Positions 1 to 6,534 are shown, counted from the first letter of the stretch. The stretch is DNA of 8,850 bases from Chloroflexota bacterium (GCA_003695215.1 RFIM01000189.1:1-8850), one strand, 5' to 3'. The notes: generated by a model from the letters alone, not told the origin. Made by a program: numbers and translations.

Positions 1-718
1 CAGCCGCTTTGGGCGCGTAAACGCGCAGCGTGTACGCGCCATCGCTCGGCACGTAGAGCAGCGGCACATCGCCGCCTGGCACAGCTGTCAGCAGCGTACC
101 ATCAGGCGCGACAATCTCTAGAGTCAAGCTGAGCGCAAGGTTATCAGGCTGCAGGGCGATCTCAATCGGCGCGCCGCGCGGCAAGGCGATCTGCCACAGG
201 TCGCGGTCAGCGCGGCGCAATAGCGCGCCTTGAGTTGGCTGATCAGGAGTAATCGTGCCGCGCAGCAGATCGCGCAATATCTCGCCGCTATTCACCCAGA
301 AGCTATAAGCGCCGCTGCCGCGCTCAGCGCGCGCAAAGACGATGTAGGCGCCTGTGGCAGGCACGCGATAGCCGATCACGGCTGCGAACGGCGCGTTGCC
401 AATAGCGACGCGCTCGCCATTGGGCGCGTAGACTTCAAAACGCGGCACTAGCGCGCTGCCTTCCTCTGGGAACATGCCGAAGCTGATCACTTCGCCTGCT
501 GCTGCGAAGACAGCAAAGCGATCCACATCATTAGCAGCGTTCAGCTCGCTGACTATCGGCACGCCACGCTGCAAAGGCTGAAATTCCGCGTTTGGACGCG
601 CGCGCATGAACGCAGTTGGCGTCGCTGTGGCGCTTTGCGCACGGCTGAATGGACTTGGCGCCATCAGCGAGAGCCCAATAAACGCGATCAGGCACACAAG
701 CAGCAGCACTTTGTTCAT
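1..718 (-). CDS. Secreted protein with two PPC-like beta domains, 3' end beyond the window
   Basis: The reading frame runs from ATG at 718-716 through 239 codons and leaves the window open, so the C-terminus is missing. Residues about 4-20 form a hydrophobic signal-peptide core (VLLLVCLIAFIG) with a possible cleavage near SRA-QS (residues 26-29). A short Thr/Pro/Ala stretch follows, then two repeated beta-rich units. Unit 1 is about residues 54-143, with NDVDRFAVFAAAGEVISF, a VYAPNGERV turn, and ATGAYIVFARAERGSGAYSFWV. Unit 2 is about residues 153 to the edge, with RRADRDLWQIALPRGAPIEI, IVAPDGTLL and PSDGAYTLRVYAP. The D-x-D/W-F hydrophobic pattern with late G-x-Y-x-L/V strands is typical of bacterial pre-peptidase C-terminal (PPC) domains, which are non-catalytic beta-sandwiches of exported proteins. 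The start overlaps the stop of the Nudix gene as ATGA, which implies translational coupling; the upstream Shine-Dalgarno is weak (CTGGA). Any catalytic part would lie beyond base 1 and cannot be judged. Confidence 0.82.
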   Translation of the reverse strand, partial: MNKVLLLVCLIAFIGLSLMAPSPFSRAQSATATPTAFMRARPNAEFQPLQRGVPIVSELNAANDVDRFAVFAAAGEVISFGMFPEEGSALVPRFEVYAPNGERVAIGNAPFAAVIGYRVPATGAYIVFARAERGSGAYSFWVNSGEILRDLLRGTITPDQPTQGALLRRADRDLWQIALPRGAPIEIALQPDNLALSLTLEIVAPDGTLLTAVPGGDVPLLYVPSDGAYTLRVYAPKAA

Positions 719-1503
719 TCCAGCGTTTCGTCCAGGCTGTGGCGCAGCGTCGGCAGGATTTCGGCTAGGTAGTTGACCAGCAAGCGCGAGACTTTGCGCC
801 CGTCATGGGTGCGCCCGTGAATCAGCTCGTGCATGGTCAGCCAGCGTGTAACCTCATCTTCGGGCAAGCGGAAACGCACTTGCAGCAGCTGGTAAAAGCT
901 GTGATCGTAGGCAGAAAGGACGTGGGTGCTCTCTGAGACGCTCATCTCGCGCACGCCTTCGACCAACGGATAGAGTTTGAAGTCGCGCTCAGGCGTCAAG
1001 TGCGCCATTCCTAGCTCTTCACGCAGCTCACGGATAAGCGCTGCAGCTGTAGATTCATCGCTCGGCTCGCGTTTGCCGCCAAGCAGCTGAAATTGGCGCG
1101 CTGCGGCGTCGTACTGCATCAGATAGACGTCTTCGCCGTTGCGCTGTGCCTTGATGATCGCCACAGCTGTCTGGACAATGCGCAGCGGCTGTGGCTGAGC
1201 CGAGCAGCCTAGCCGATGCTCCTCGAGCGTTTGTGTCAGCGCGGCGCCAAGGCCATCACAGAAGGACTCAGGCGTGCCTTGCCAAGCGGAAGCGGTCAGC
1301 GCGCCTTCTTCAAGGCAGCGCAACAGGCTCTGTACGAAAAAACGCGCAGTCGGCGTGCTGAAAGTCTGCCCATCTTGGCTCAGCACGCCGATGCCTGTGA
1401 AAAGGTCGCGCAGCGCGCTCTGATAGGCGCTTGGCACTTCTGAAGGGCTATTGACTGTGCCTAACAAGTGCTGCAGCGCCGCTGTTAGCGTCTGAAGGCT
1501 CAT
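715..1503 (-). CDS. Nudix hydrolase domain protein with unrecognised N-terminal region
   Basis: This encodes 262 aa. A longer reading frame extends upstream to 1710, but that part lies inside the glycosyltransferase gene in another frame. ATG at 1503 sits 64 bases after the glycosyltransferase stop and is the sensible start; the nearby Shine-Dalgarno is weak (GATGAG). Residues 108-166 are a Nudix fold: a beta strand RIVQTAVAIIKA, then LLGGK at 141-144, E150, and the helix ending RELREELGM (158-166). The REUxEExGU core with the metal-binding glutamates is intact. Between GG and the first Glu there is one residue more than in MutT-type boxes, where G-x5-E is the norm. Nudix enzymes cleave nucleoside diphosphates linked to another group; the substrate cannot be read from sequence. 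Residues 1-105 are mostly helical and match nothing I recognise. The C-terminal part (about 195-245, YDHSFYQLLQVRFRL then HELIHGRTHDGRKVSRL) is probably an extension of the Nudix fold. The gene lies between an export-related glycosyltransferase gene and the gene for a secreted protein. Confidence 0.85.
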   Translation of the reverse strand: MSLQTLTAALQHLLGTVNSPSEVPSAYQSALRDLFTGIGVLSQDGQTFSTPTARFFVQSLLRCLEEGALTASAWQGTPESFCDGLGAALTQTLEEHRLGCSAQPQPLRIVQTAVAIIKAQRNGEDVYLMQYDAAARQFQLLGGKREPSDESTAAALIRELREELGMAHLTPERDFKLYPLVEGVREMSVSESTHVLSAYDHSFYQLLQVRFRLPEDEVTRWLTMHELIHGRTHDGRKVSRLLVNYLAEILPTLRHSLDETLE

Positions 1504-1526
1504 GTCACACTCATCACTCAGCCTAA

Positions 1527-1562
1527 ATTCGCCACAAGAGTACCTAACGCTAAAAGGCGAAT
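1527..1562 (-). repeat. Inverted repeat between glycosyltransferase and Nudix genes
   Basis: ATTCGCC (1527-1533) and GGCGAAT (1556-1562) are perfect 7-base inverted copies separated by 22 bases. They fill most of the 64-base gap between the two minus-strand genes. In the transcript this would form a hairpin 23 bases before the Nudix start codon. No U-tract follows, so it is not a canonical terminator. It could be an mRNA processing or stability element. The long loop leaves room for chance. Confidence 0.4.
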
Positions 1563-1567
1563 CACAA

Positions 1568-3505
1568 TCATGGTTCACGCTCCAGTCTGAATCTGTAGAA
1601 AGGCAGCTCGGAAGCGCCATCTTGCCAGGGCAAGTTGAAAAATTGCAGTCCCTCTGTGCCTTGACGGTAAGCATACAAGCCAATTTGTACGTAGGCAGGC
1701 GCAGCTGCAAGCTCAGGCAGGCAATGTCGGCTGACGACGCGATCGTCGCTGCGCCAAAAGCGCCCTAGCCAGAACTGCCCGTCAGCTTGGGTTAGGCGTG
1801 TGCCGTCTTCAGCATAAAGCGCGAGCGCGGTATGGAATTGGTCGCCAAAAGGCGTGCTGGCAGGCCCAGGCAAACGCCATAGTAACTCCAGGCAGCGTTT
1901 TTGCGCATCCCAAGCGAAGCCTTCTAATCCGCCGCCTATGCTCAAAGGCGCTCTGTGCGGCGCGTAGCGCTCGGCGTCCAAATCGGCAGCGCGCCGCCTC
2001 GAGAGCCTGAAACAGCGCTCAGGCGTGCCATCAGGCAGCGGACGCATGGCATAGCGCACGTCCTCAGGTGGCTCAGCGCAGTCCATGATCAGCATCAGCG
2101 CTTCGCCTTCAGGGAACACCTCCAGGTTTGATGGCAAAAAACGGCGATTGGGCAGATCGTAGAGCAAAGCATCCCACACCGTGGCTTCATCATCAATGCC
2201 GATGAATTGGCCGTCTGCGCGGATGATCACGTCAGCGGGCTGCTGCGCCAACAATGCCGCACGAATCGGCATGTACATGCCCAGCGGCGTTCCGAAGCCA
2301 TTCGGCGTGGCCACTTGAGCCAGAAAGCTCAGCAAATGCACAATGAGCGCGCTCTGCAGCGCTGCGATGCCGCTCACAGCGAAGATGATCGCCATTGCAG
2401 CCAGTCGCAGACGTCTGGTCAAGTCTTGCAGCGTCGCGCCCAAAGCAAGGAACGCAGCAGGCATCAATGGAATCATGTAGTGCAACTGTGGCGTCACCCA
2501 ACCGATTGAGAAGATCGCCAACGGCGCGATCAGCCAGAGGCCGAGCGCGATATCCAGCGAGCGCTTGGCGCGCATGCCGATCAACAAGCGCGCTACGCCG
2601 CAAGCAAGGCTGAGGATGCCGAAAATGTGCAGCAAGCTGTACGTCCAGCTTGGCAATGTCTCGAGCCATTCCTGAAAGCGCTGCGGACCTGCCAAGCTGT
2701 GCAGATCGGCGCCGCTGAGCACGATCAGCGCGTATTCAAGCGTCCGTGTATTCAAGAGCGTGTTGTTGGCCGCCTCAGCGCCGAGCTGCACGCCTGCCCA
2801 TGTGCCGTCACGTAAGGCGCCTAGCGTGCCAATGGCATAAGGCACGACTGTTAGCGCTGTCAAGAGCAGGCTGATGGCGAAAGAGCGCCTCAGGCGTGCC
2901 CGCCCTTGCCAGATCAGGTAAAGTGTGATCGGCACCAGCGCGATAGCGGCAAAATGGATCTGCACGGTCAGGCTGAGCAGGGGCAAATGAAGCAATTGTG
3001 CCAGGCGCGCGCTGCGTCCATTGGATACAAAAGCGGCTAAGCCGCTGCCGACAGTCAGGACGATGAAAGGCATGAGCGCATCTTGCGCCCAGAGCTTGCG
3101 CGAGAAGATAACTGCCCATGGGCTAGCCGCTAGGCATAACGCCGCGATCATAGCAGCGAGCGTCCCGTAGTAGCGCCGCGCTAAGCCGTACAATAAGCCG
3201 ACCGCCAGCACGTTCAGGGCGCCGATATATTGTGTGGCGCGGATCGGATCGCTGCTGAACACAAAAGGCGGCGTGACGACGTACACGCTGAAGGGCGCGT
3301 TGCGCAGGCCAACTGATGAGCCGATTCCCAGCAGTGGGAAGCTCTGGCCACGCGCCAGATCAAGGGCAAGGCGCGCCAAATTGGCCTCGTCGCGCTTGAA
3401 TTCGATGATCGCTGCATTGCCGAGCCTCAGCCAAGCGGCCAGGCCTAGCACGAACAGCAGCGCGCCGATTTCCGCGCCGCGCCGCAGGATTGACGCTGTT
3501 ATCAT
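1568..3505 (-). CDS. GT-C family membrane glycosyltransferase (PMT/ArnT-like)
   Basis: This 645-aa polytopic membrane protein is predicted to transfer a sugar from a polyprenyl-phosphate donor to an acceptor on the outer face of the membrane. TM1 is about residues 11-29. It is followed by the first external loop with FKRDEANLARLALDLARG (36-53); D39-E40 fits the acidic catalytic motif of the GT39/ArnT-like (PMT_2) branch. About eleven more hydrophobic segments run to residue 392, including LHYMIPLMPAAFLALGA (341-357), which matches the conserved HY..P..PA segment near the end of the membrane domain. Residues 400-645 are soluble. The part from about 525 to 643 (LELLWRLPGP, FHTALALYAEDGTRL, YVQIGLYAY) resembles a beta-sandwich appendage that I recall from Chloroflexota glycosyltransferases. 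The start ATG has AGGTGAG 11 bases upstream. It is the first gene of a minus-strand run with the Nudix and PPC genes. Acceptor (lipid, glycan or protein) is unknown; true protein O-mannosyltransferase activity is possible but unproven. Confidence 0.88.
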   Translation of the reverse strand: MITASILRRGAEIGALLFVLGLAAWLRLGNAAIIEFKRDEANLARLALDLARGQSFPLLGIGSSVGLRNAPFSVYVVTPPFVFSSDPIRATQYIGALNVLAVGLLYGLARRYYGTLAAMIAALCLAASPWAVIFSRKLWAQDALMPFIVLTVGSGLAAFVSNGRSARLAQLLHLPLLSLTVQIHFAAIALVPITLYLIWQGRARLRRSFAISLLLTALTVVPYAIGTLGALRDGTWAGVQLGAEAANNTLLNTRTLEYALIVLSGADLHSLAGPQRFQEWLETLPSWTYSLLHIFGILSLACGVARLLIGMRAKRSLDIALGLWLIAPLAIFSIGWVTPQLHYMIPLMPAAFLALGATLQDLTRRLRLAAMAIIFAVSGIAALQSALIVHLLSFLAQVATPNGFGTPLGMYMPIRAALLAQQPADVIIRADGQFIGIDDEATVWDALLYDLPNRRFLPSNLEVFPEGEALMLIMDCAEPPEDVRYAMRPLPDGTPERCFRLSRRRAADLDAERYAPHRAPLSIGGGLEGFAWDAQKRCLELLWRLPGPASTPFGDQFHTALALYAEDGTRLTQADGQFWLGRFWRSDDRVVSRHCLPELAAAPAYVQIGLYAYRQGTEGLQFFNLPWQDGASELPFYRFRLEREP

Positions 3506-3516
3506 TTTGTTCTCAA

Positions 3517-3539
3517 CTCACCTGTAGCGCAAAATTAAA
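3517..3539 (-). promoter_or_regulatory. Promoter -10 and Shine-Dalgarno of the glycosyltransferase operon
   Basis: Read on the minus strand, TTTAAT (3539-3534) matches five of six bases of the -10 consensus. Transcription would begin near 3527. The Shine-Dalgarno AGGTGAG is at 3523-3517, 11 bases before the ATG at 3505. The -35 is poor (CTGATT at a suitable distance at best). The element sits about ten bases from a plus-strand promoter, so the two would compete for polymerase. Confidence 0.4.
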
Positions 3540-3549
3540 AATTGCCGTA

Positions 3550-3558
3550 TGATAGAAT
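3550..3558 (+). promoter_or_regulatory. Extended -10 promoter reading right
   Basis: TGATAGAAT contains TG, one spacer base and TAGAAT, which is an extended -10 with five of six consensus matches. The expected start is near 3565. The upstream 15-20 bases are AT-rich (AAAATTAAAAATT) but contain no clear -35, which extended -10 promoters can do without. No convincing gene starts downstream until rny, so this would drive a non-coding RNA or a very long rny leader. Confidence 0.4.
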
Positions 3559-3564
3559 CAGTAG

Positions 3565-3825
3565 CCTAACACAGGTTGTGGCACGCGCGAGCGTGGCACG
3601 CCTGATCAACGGTCGAATGGGTAGCTTTAGAATAGAGTTTACCGCGCTCGGACGAGTCCCGATAGCAGGGATGGGCGCGGTTGTGTTGGAAGCGCACCGC
3701 GAGAGCAGCGGTCTTCGGTTGTGCAGTAGGGATAGGGTCGTGAGCAACGTTCGGTATATCAGAGCGGCGCATCGACAAGATAGCGTCAGGCTTGATTCAC
3801 TATGGACATTCCATTGTTTGAAGCA
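3565..3825 (+). ncRNA. Candidate structured small RNA upstream of rny
   Basis: This stretch of about 260 bases lies between two plus-strand promoter elements and shows no convincing protein. Several stems can be drawn. CC(U)AACAC at 3565-3572 pairs with GTGTTGG at 3683-3689, closing a domain of about 125 bases. CACGC-GCGA-GCGTG at 3582-3595 is a 5-bp hairpin with a GNRA tetraloop. ACCGCGCTCG at 3641-3650 pairs with TGGGCGCGGT at 3672-3681 over 10 bp, including two G-U pairs, with an inner TCCC/GGGA stem (3657-3671). ACCGC-GAGAGCA-GCGGT at 3696-3712 forms another hairpin. I looked for signatures of RNase P RNA, tmRNA, SRP RNA, tRNA and common riboswitches and found none. 6S RNA cannot be excluded but is not supported by a clear central bubble. 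The 3' end is undefined; the first strong hairpin that could stop it is at 3911-3938. GC-rich DNA forms short stems by chance, so this is only a candidate. Confidence 0.3.
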
Positions 3826-3834
3826 TGATATACT
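3826..3834 (+). promoter_or_regulatory. Extended -10 promoter of rny
   Basis: TGATATACT is TG, one base, then TATACT, a strong extended -10. The expected transcription start is about 3841, giving rny a leader of about 160 bases. TGGACA at 3803-3808 resembles a -35 but lies 20 bases away, too far for normal spacing, so the extended -10 probably carries recognition. The sequence ATGATA is shared with the promoter at 3550-3558. Confidence 0.5.
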
Positions 3835-3874
3835 GCGGCGGGGAAGCGACGCGGCTCACCTGAACGCAGCGCGT

Positions 3875-3899
3875 TTCAACTAAAAACTGGTTCAACTAA
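3875..3899 (+). repeat. Direct repeat TTCAACTAA in the rny leader
   Basis: TTCAACTAA occurs at 3875-3883 and again at 3891-3899, an exact 9-base repeat with a 16-base period. It sits about 35 bases after the predicted rny transcription start and just before the 3911-3938 hairpin. It could be a protein- or RNA-binding site; nothing in the sequence says which. Confidence 0.45.
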
Positions 3900-3910
3900 G
3901 CACCATTCTC

Positions 3911-3938
3911 AGCCGTTGCTAAGTGGTTAGCTACGGCT
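3911..3938 (+). promoter_or_regulatory. Long hairpin in the rny leader, possible attenuator
   Basis: AGCCGT-T-GCTAA, loop GTGG, TTAGC-T-ACGGCT: an 11-bp stem interrupted by a single T-T mismatch, with a 4-base loop. It is the strongest hairpin in the leader. The trailing bases TTGATTCGTTTCT are T-rich but lack an unbroken U-tract. It could end the upstream candidate RNA, attenuate rny transcription, or act as an RNase Y target in its own message. Confidence 0.5.
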
Positions 3939-3967
3939 TGATTCGTTTCTACATCTCAATGTACAAG

Positions 3968-3992
3968 CGGCAGCTCGCCTGCCGATAGGGAG
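3968..3992 (+). promoter_or_regulatory. Hairpin adjoining the Shine-Dalgarno of rny
   Basis: CGGCAG-CTCGC-CTGCCG at 3968-3984 is a perfect 6-bp stem with a 5-base loop. Two bases later comes the Shine-Dalgarno AGGGAG (3987-3992), nine bases before ATG at 4002. The hairpin leaves the ribosome site exposed but so close that a protein bound to it would block initiation. Confidence 0.5.
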
Positions 3993-4001
3993 TGGTGAAG
4001 C

Positions 4002-5576
4002 ATGGACAGTAGTTCGCTACTCGTGCTAGGCGTACTCGATTTCCTGATTGTGGCGGCGGTGATCGTCGCGGTGGTGATTATCTTCAGCAACCGCACGCGC
4101 CGCTTAGTGCAACGCCAATTGGAGGAATATGTCGTCACGCGCCGTCGCCTGGCTGACGAGGAAGCCACGCGCTTGATCTCGGAAGCAGACGCACAAGCGA
4201 AAGAAATGGCGCTACGCGCTCGTGATGAGGCGCAAAAGCTGCTTAACGAGGCCGAAGAAGTCATCAGGCGCCGCCGCGCTGAGAACGACCATGAAGCTGA
4301 GCGCCTGGACAAGCGTCGCGAAGAACTCGATAAGCGCCTGGAGCGCCTTGAGGCGCGCGAGCGCGAGCTGAACAAGCGTCAGAGTGCCTTGGATAAGCGC
4401 CGCCAAGACCTCGATAAAATGTATGAGGAACGCCGCGCCGAGCTAGAGCGCGTCGCGCAGATGACGCGCGAAGAAGCGCGCCAACATTTGCTCGACTCGC
4501 TAGAGAATGAGGTGCGCGCCGATATGGTGCGCAAATTGCGCGAGCTGGATGAGGAGCTTAAGGCTGAAGCCGATCGGCGCGCGCGCGACGTGATCGCGCT
4601 TGCCATTCAGCGCATCGCCTCTGAGCAGGTCAGCGAATTGGCAGTCAGCGTGGTCACTTTGCCTTCAGATGAGATGAAAGGGCGCATCATCGGGCGCAAC
4701 GGCCGAAACATCCGCGCCTTTGAGCAGGCAACGGGCGTGGATGTGGTGGTGGATGACACGCCTGAGGCGGTCACGCTCTCCAGCTTCGATCCGATACGGC
4801 GCGAAGTGGCACGGCGCGCGCTGGGCAAGCTAGTGCTTGACGGGCGCATTCATCCGACGCGCATCGAGAAGCTAGTGGAAGACGCGCGCAAAGAAGTGGA
4901 ACGCGTAGTGCGTGAAGAAGGCGAGGCGGCGACGATTCAGGCCGGCGTGCCAGGCTTACATCCTGAGATCATCAAGCTGCTCGGTCGCCTGAAATTCCGC
5001 ACCAGCTACGGTCAAAATCAGCATGCACACGCCATTGAGACAGCCCACTTGGCAGGCATGATCGCTGCAGAGCTTGGAGCAGATGTGGCTGTTGCTAAGA
5101 TGGGCGGCTTGCTACACGATATCGGCAAGGCGATTGATCACGAAGTGGAAGGCTCGCACGCCATCATCGGCGCTGAGTTCTGTAAGCGCTACGGTGTGAA
5201 CGAAAAAGTGCTGAACTGCATCGCCAGCCATCATCACGAAGTTGAGCAGCTGTACGTGGAAGCGATCATCGTTGAGGCCGCCGATGCCATCAGCGGCGCG
5301 CGCCCTGGCGCACGCCGAGAGAGCCTAGAGACTTACATCAAGCGCGTGCGCATGCTTGAGGAGATCGCCAACTCGTTCAAAGGCGTCGAGCAGAGCTATG
5401 CCTTGCAAGCTGGCCGCGAGGTGCGCGTGATCGTCCGCCCTGAGGAGGTCGATGATCTAGGCGCAGCGCGCCTTGCCCGTGAGATCGCCAAGCGCATCGA
5501 GGAAACGATGCAGTATCCTGGTCAGATCAAGGTGCAAGTCATGCGCGAGACGCGCGTCACTGAGTTCGCCAAGTAA
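4002..5576 (+). CDS. rny: Ribonuclease Y
   Basis: This is a 524-aa membrane-anchored endoribonuclease that starts decay and processing of mRNA; the family is usually about 520 aa, so the gene is complete. Residues 5-28 are one N-terminal membrane segment. Residues about 30-200 are a long charged coiled coil, rich in Arg, Glu and Ala (RRREEL, KRLERLEARE). A KH RNA-binding domain covers about 213-275 with the GxxG loop in GRIIGRNGRNIR (227-238). The HD metal-dependent phosphohydrolase domain runs from about 340: HAHAIETAHLAG (341-352), LLHDIGKA with H372-D373, and ASHHHE (408-413). The C-terminus YPGQIKVQVMRETRVTEFAK is the conserved family tail. The start is well fixed: AGGGAG lies nine bases upstream and an in-frame TGA is at 3996-3998. 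The gene is alone on its strand, with its own promoter and structured leader upstream and a hairpin downstream. The recA or ymdB neighbours often seen with rny in other bacteria are absent. Confidence 0.98.
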   Translation: MDSSSLLVLGVLDFLIVAAVIVAVVIIFSNRTRRLVQRQLEEYVVTRRRLADEEATRLISEADAQAKEMALRARDEAQKLLNEAEEVIRRRRAENDHEAERLDKRREELDKRLERLEARERELNKRQSALDKRRQDLDKMYEERRAELERVAQMTREEARQHLLDSLENEVRADMVRKLRELDEELKAEADRRARDVIALAIQRIASEQVSELAVSVVTLPSDEMKGRIIGRNGRNIRAFEQATGVDVVVDDTPEAVTLSSFDPIRREVARRALGKLVLDGRIHPTRIEKLVEDARKEVERVVREEGEAATIQAGVPGLHPEIIKLLGRLKFRTSYGQNQHAHAIETAHLAGMIAAELGADVAVAKMGGLLHDIGKAIDHEVEGSHAIIGAEFCKRYGVNEKVLNCIASHHHEVEQLYVEAIIVEAADAISGARPGARRESLETYIKRVRMLEEIANSFKGVEQSYALQAGREVRVIVRPEEVDDLGAARLAREIAKRIEETMQYPGQIKVQVMRETRVTEFAK

Positions 5577-5583
5577 AGGCCTG

Positions 5584-5608
5584 TGGCGCGGTCGCGCTGA
5601 CCGCGCCA
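5584..5608. terminator. Hairpin between convergent genes, probable bidirectional terminator
   Basis: TGGCGCGGTC (5584-5593) and GACCGCGCCA (5599-5608) are perfect 10-base inverted copies with loop GCGCT. It fills the 38-base gap between the rny stop (5576) and the stop of the convergent stalk gene (5615). There is no U-tract on either side, so it is a stem-only terminator or a 3'-end stabiliser for both messages. Confidence 0.65.
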
Positions 5609-5614
5609 TGTGCT

Positions 5615-6520
5615 TCAGTAGATATAATTCTGGACGAATTCGACCACGACGACGTTCTCGTCGCAGCCACTGCGCGTCTGCACTGTGACTTTCTCTGAGA
5701 TCGGCACGCCTGTGATGCCAAGCAGCTGCACGGTGTAGTCGCCGACACGCGGCGTTGTGCCCAGAAAGGCCTCAAAGCCGCTCGGGCCGAATTTCGGCTG
5801 CTCGCCTGTGTAATGGAATTCGTCAATGTTGCCATCTGCGCTGGTGATGCGCACAGTCAGGTTGCCTTCCTCGCGGGTGCGCGGCTGCCCTTGCAAATTC
5901 AAAACCAGGCCCGCCAAGCTCTGCCAACGGCAACCTTCGCTGCCATCGTGCGCTTGGTAGCGAATGGCTTTCAGGCTGAACGGATAGGGCGATCGCGTGC
6001 CGCTTTGCGTGGCAGGTGGTATTTCAAACAAAGTTGGCGTAGGCGCAAGGCTGATGATGCCGCCGACTACAGGCGTCGGCGTGATGGTCGGCGTAGGCGT
6101 CTCAGTGGCCGTCGCTGTGGGCGCTTCAGTCGGCGTGGCAGTCGGCGGCTCGGTCGGCGGCGGCACAGTCGGCGGCTCAGGCGTGAAAGTCGCGCTGGGC
6201 GTCAACGTTGGCTCAGGCGTCGCTAGGACGAGCAATGCCAATGGCGTCGGCGGCGGAAAGGGATTCAAGGGCGCGTAAGGATTGGCGATCAGCAGCACAG
6301 TCAGCGCGATCACGCCGACTGAGAGCAGCAAAAAGAAGGCAGTGATCACATCAGCGCAGCCGTAGCCGCTCGGCGCTACTTCATCAGCATATTGTGGCGC
6401 GTCACTCGGCGGCCTGCGGCGCGTGCGCTGTGCAGGCTCAGCCGACAAATCATAGGCGCTGATCGGTTCATCGCTAGGCACTGCTTCTTCAGGCAGGGCA
6501 GGCGGTTTTTCCTCAGCCAT
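5615..6520 (-). CDS. Membrane-anchored Thr/Pro-stalk protein with Cys-bracketed C-terminal domain (stalk protein A)
   Basis: The protein is 301 aa and of unknown function. An acidic, proline-rich cytoplasmic tail (1-55, with a basic RTRRRPP patch at 32-38) precedes one membrane segment (57-79). A Thr/Pro/Glu/Ala stalk follows at about 88-165, with repeated TPTxT and TEPPTATPTE units. A globular beta-rich domain occupies about 180-301 and begins and ends near cysteines C197 (SEGCRWQSLAGLVLNLQG) and C286 (SGCDENVVVVEF), which could form a disulfide outside the cell. The same pattern recurs in the neighbouring product encoded at 6535-7329: C-x-(F/W)-Q-(G/S)-L-(S/A)-G, then G-(D/S)-Y-(T/R)-VQLL, then C(D/E)xN. 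The two are therefore paralogues. N-in/C-out topology is inferred from the basic patch before the membrane segment. It is the last gene of the operon, 14 bases after its neighbour, with a weak Shine-Dalgarno (AGTGAG). The single-protein stalk layout suggests display of the domain beyond the envelope. Confidence 0.85.
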   Translation of the reverse strand: MAEEKPPALPEEAVPSDEPISAYDLSAEPAQRTRRRPPSDAPQYADEVAPSGYGCADVITAFFLLLSVGVIALTVLLIANPYAPLNPFPPPTPLALLVLATPEPTLTPSATFTPEPPTVPPPTEPPTATPTEAPTATATETPTPTITPTPVVGGIISLAPTPTLFEIPPATQSGTRSPYPFSLKAIRYQAHDGSEGCRWQSLAGLVLNLQGQPRTREEGNLTVRITSADGNIDEFHYTGEQPKFGPSGFEAFLGTTPRVGDYTVQLLGITGVPISEKVTVQTRSGCDENVVVVEFVQNYIY

Positions 6521-6534
6521 AGCCTAGAATCTCA

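Noticed and set aside
1504..1710. N-terminal extension of the Nudix protein up to 1710
   Set aside because: The added 69 residues overlap the glycosyltransferase C-terminus in another frame and are not Nudix-like; the ATG at 1503 gives a normal gene start.
3542..3883. A plus-strand open frame of 113 codons in the intergenic region upstream of rny
   Set aside because: It starts with TTG inside a promoter element, has no Shine-Dalgarno, and its composition (mixed Arg, Ser, His, no domain pattern) is not protein-like. Minus-strand frames over the same bases are no better.
3565..4001. Known RNAs (RNase P RNA, tmRNA, SRP RNA, tRNA, common riboswitches) in the intergenic region
   Set aside because: None of their conserved core sequences could be found on either strand.
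3956..4406. Ser/Arg-rich minus-strand frames opposite the rny coiled coil
   Set aside because: They are antisense shadows of Arg/Glu/Ala codons in a clearly real gene, with no ribosome site or domain.
5988..5997. GCGATCGC-type octamer as a possible HIP1-like repeat
   Set aside because: I noticed only a single copy, inside a coding region, so it is probably chance in GC-rich DNA.
5997..6278. Gly/Val-rich plus-strand open frame opposite the stalk of protein A; similar ones at 6932-7336 and 7388-7660
   Set aside because: They are the reverse complement of Thr/Pro codon runs, which yields Gly-Val repeats. The minus-strand genes explain them fully.
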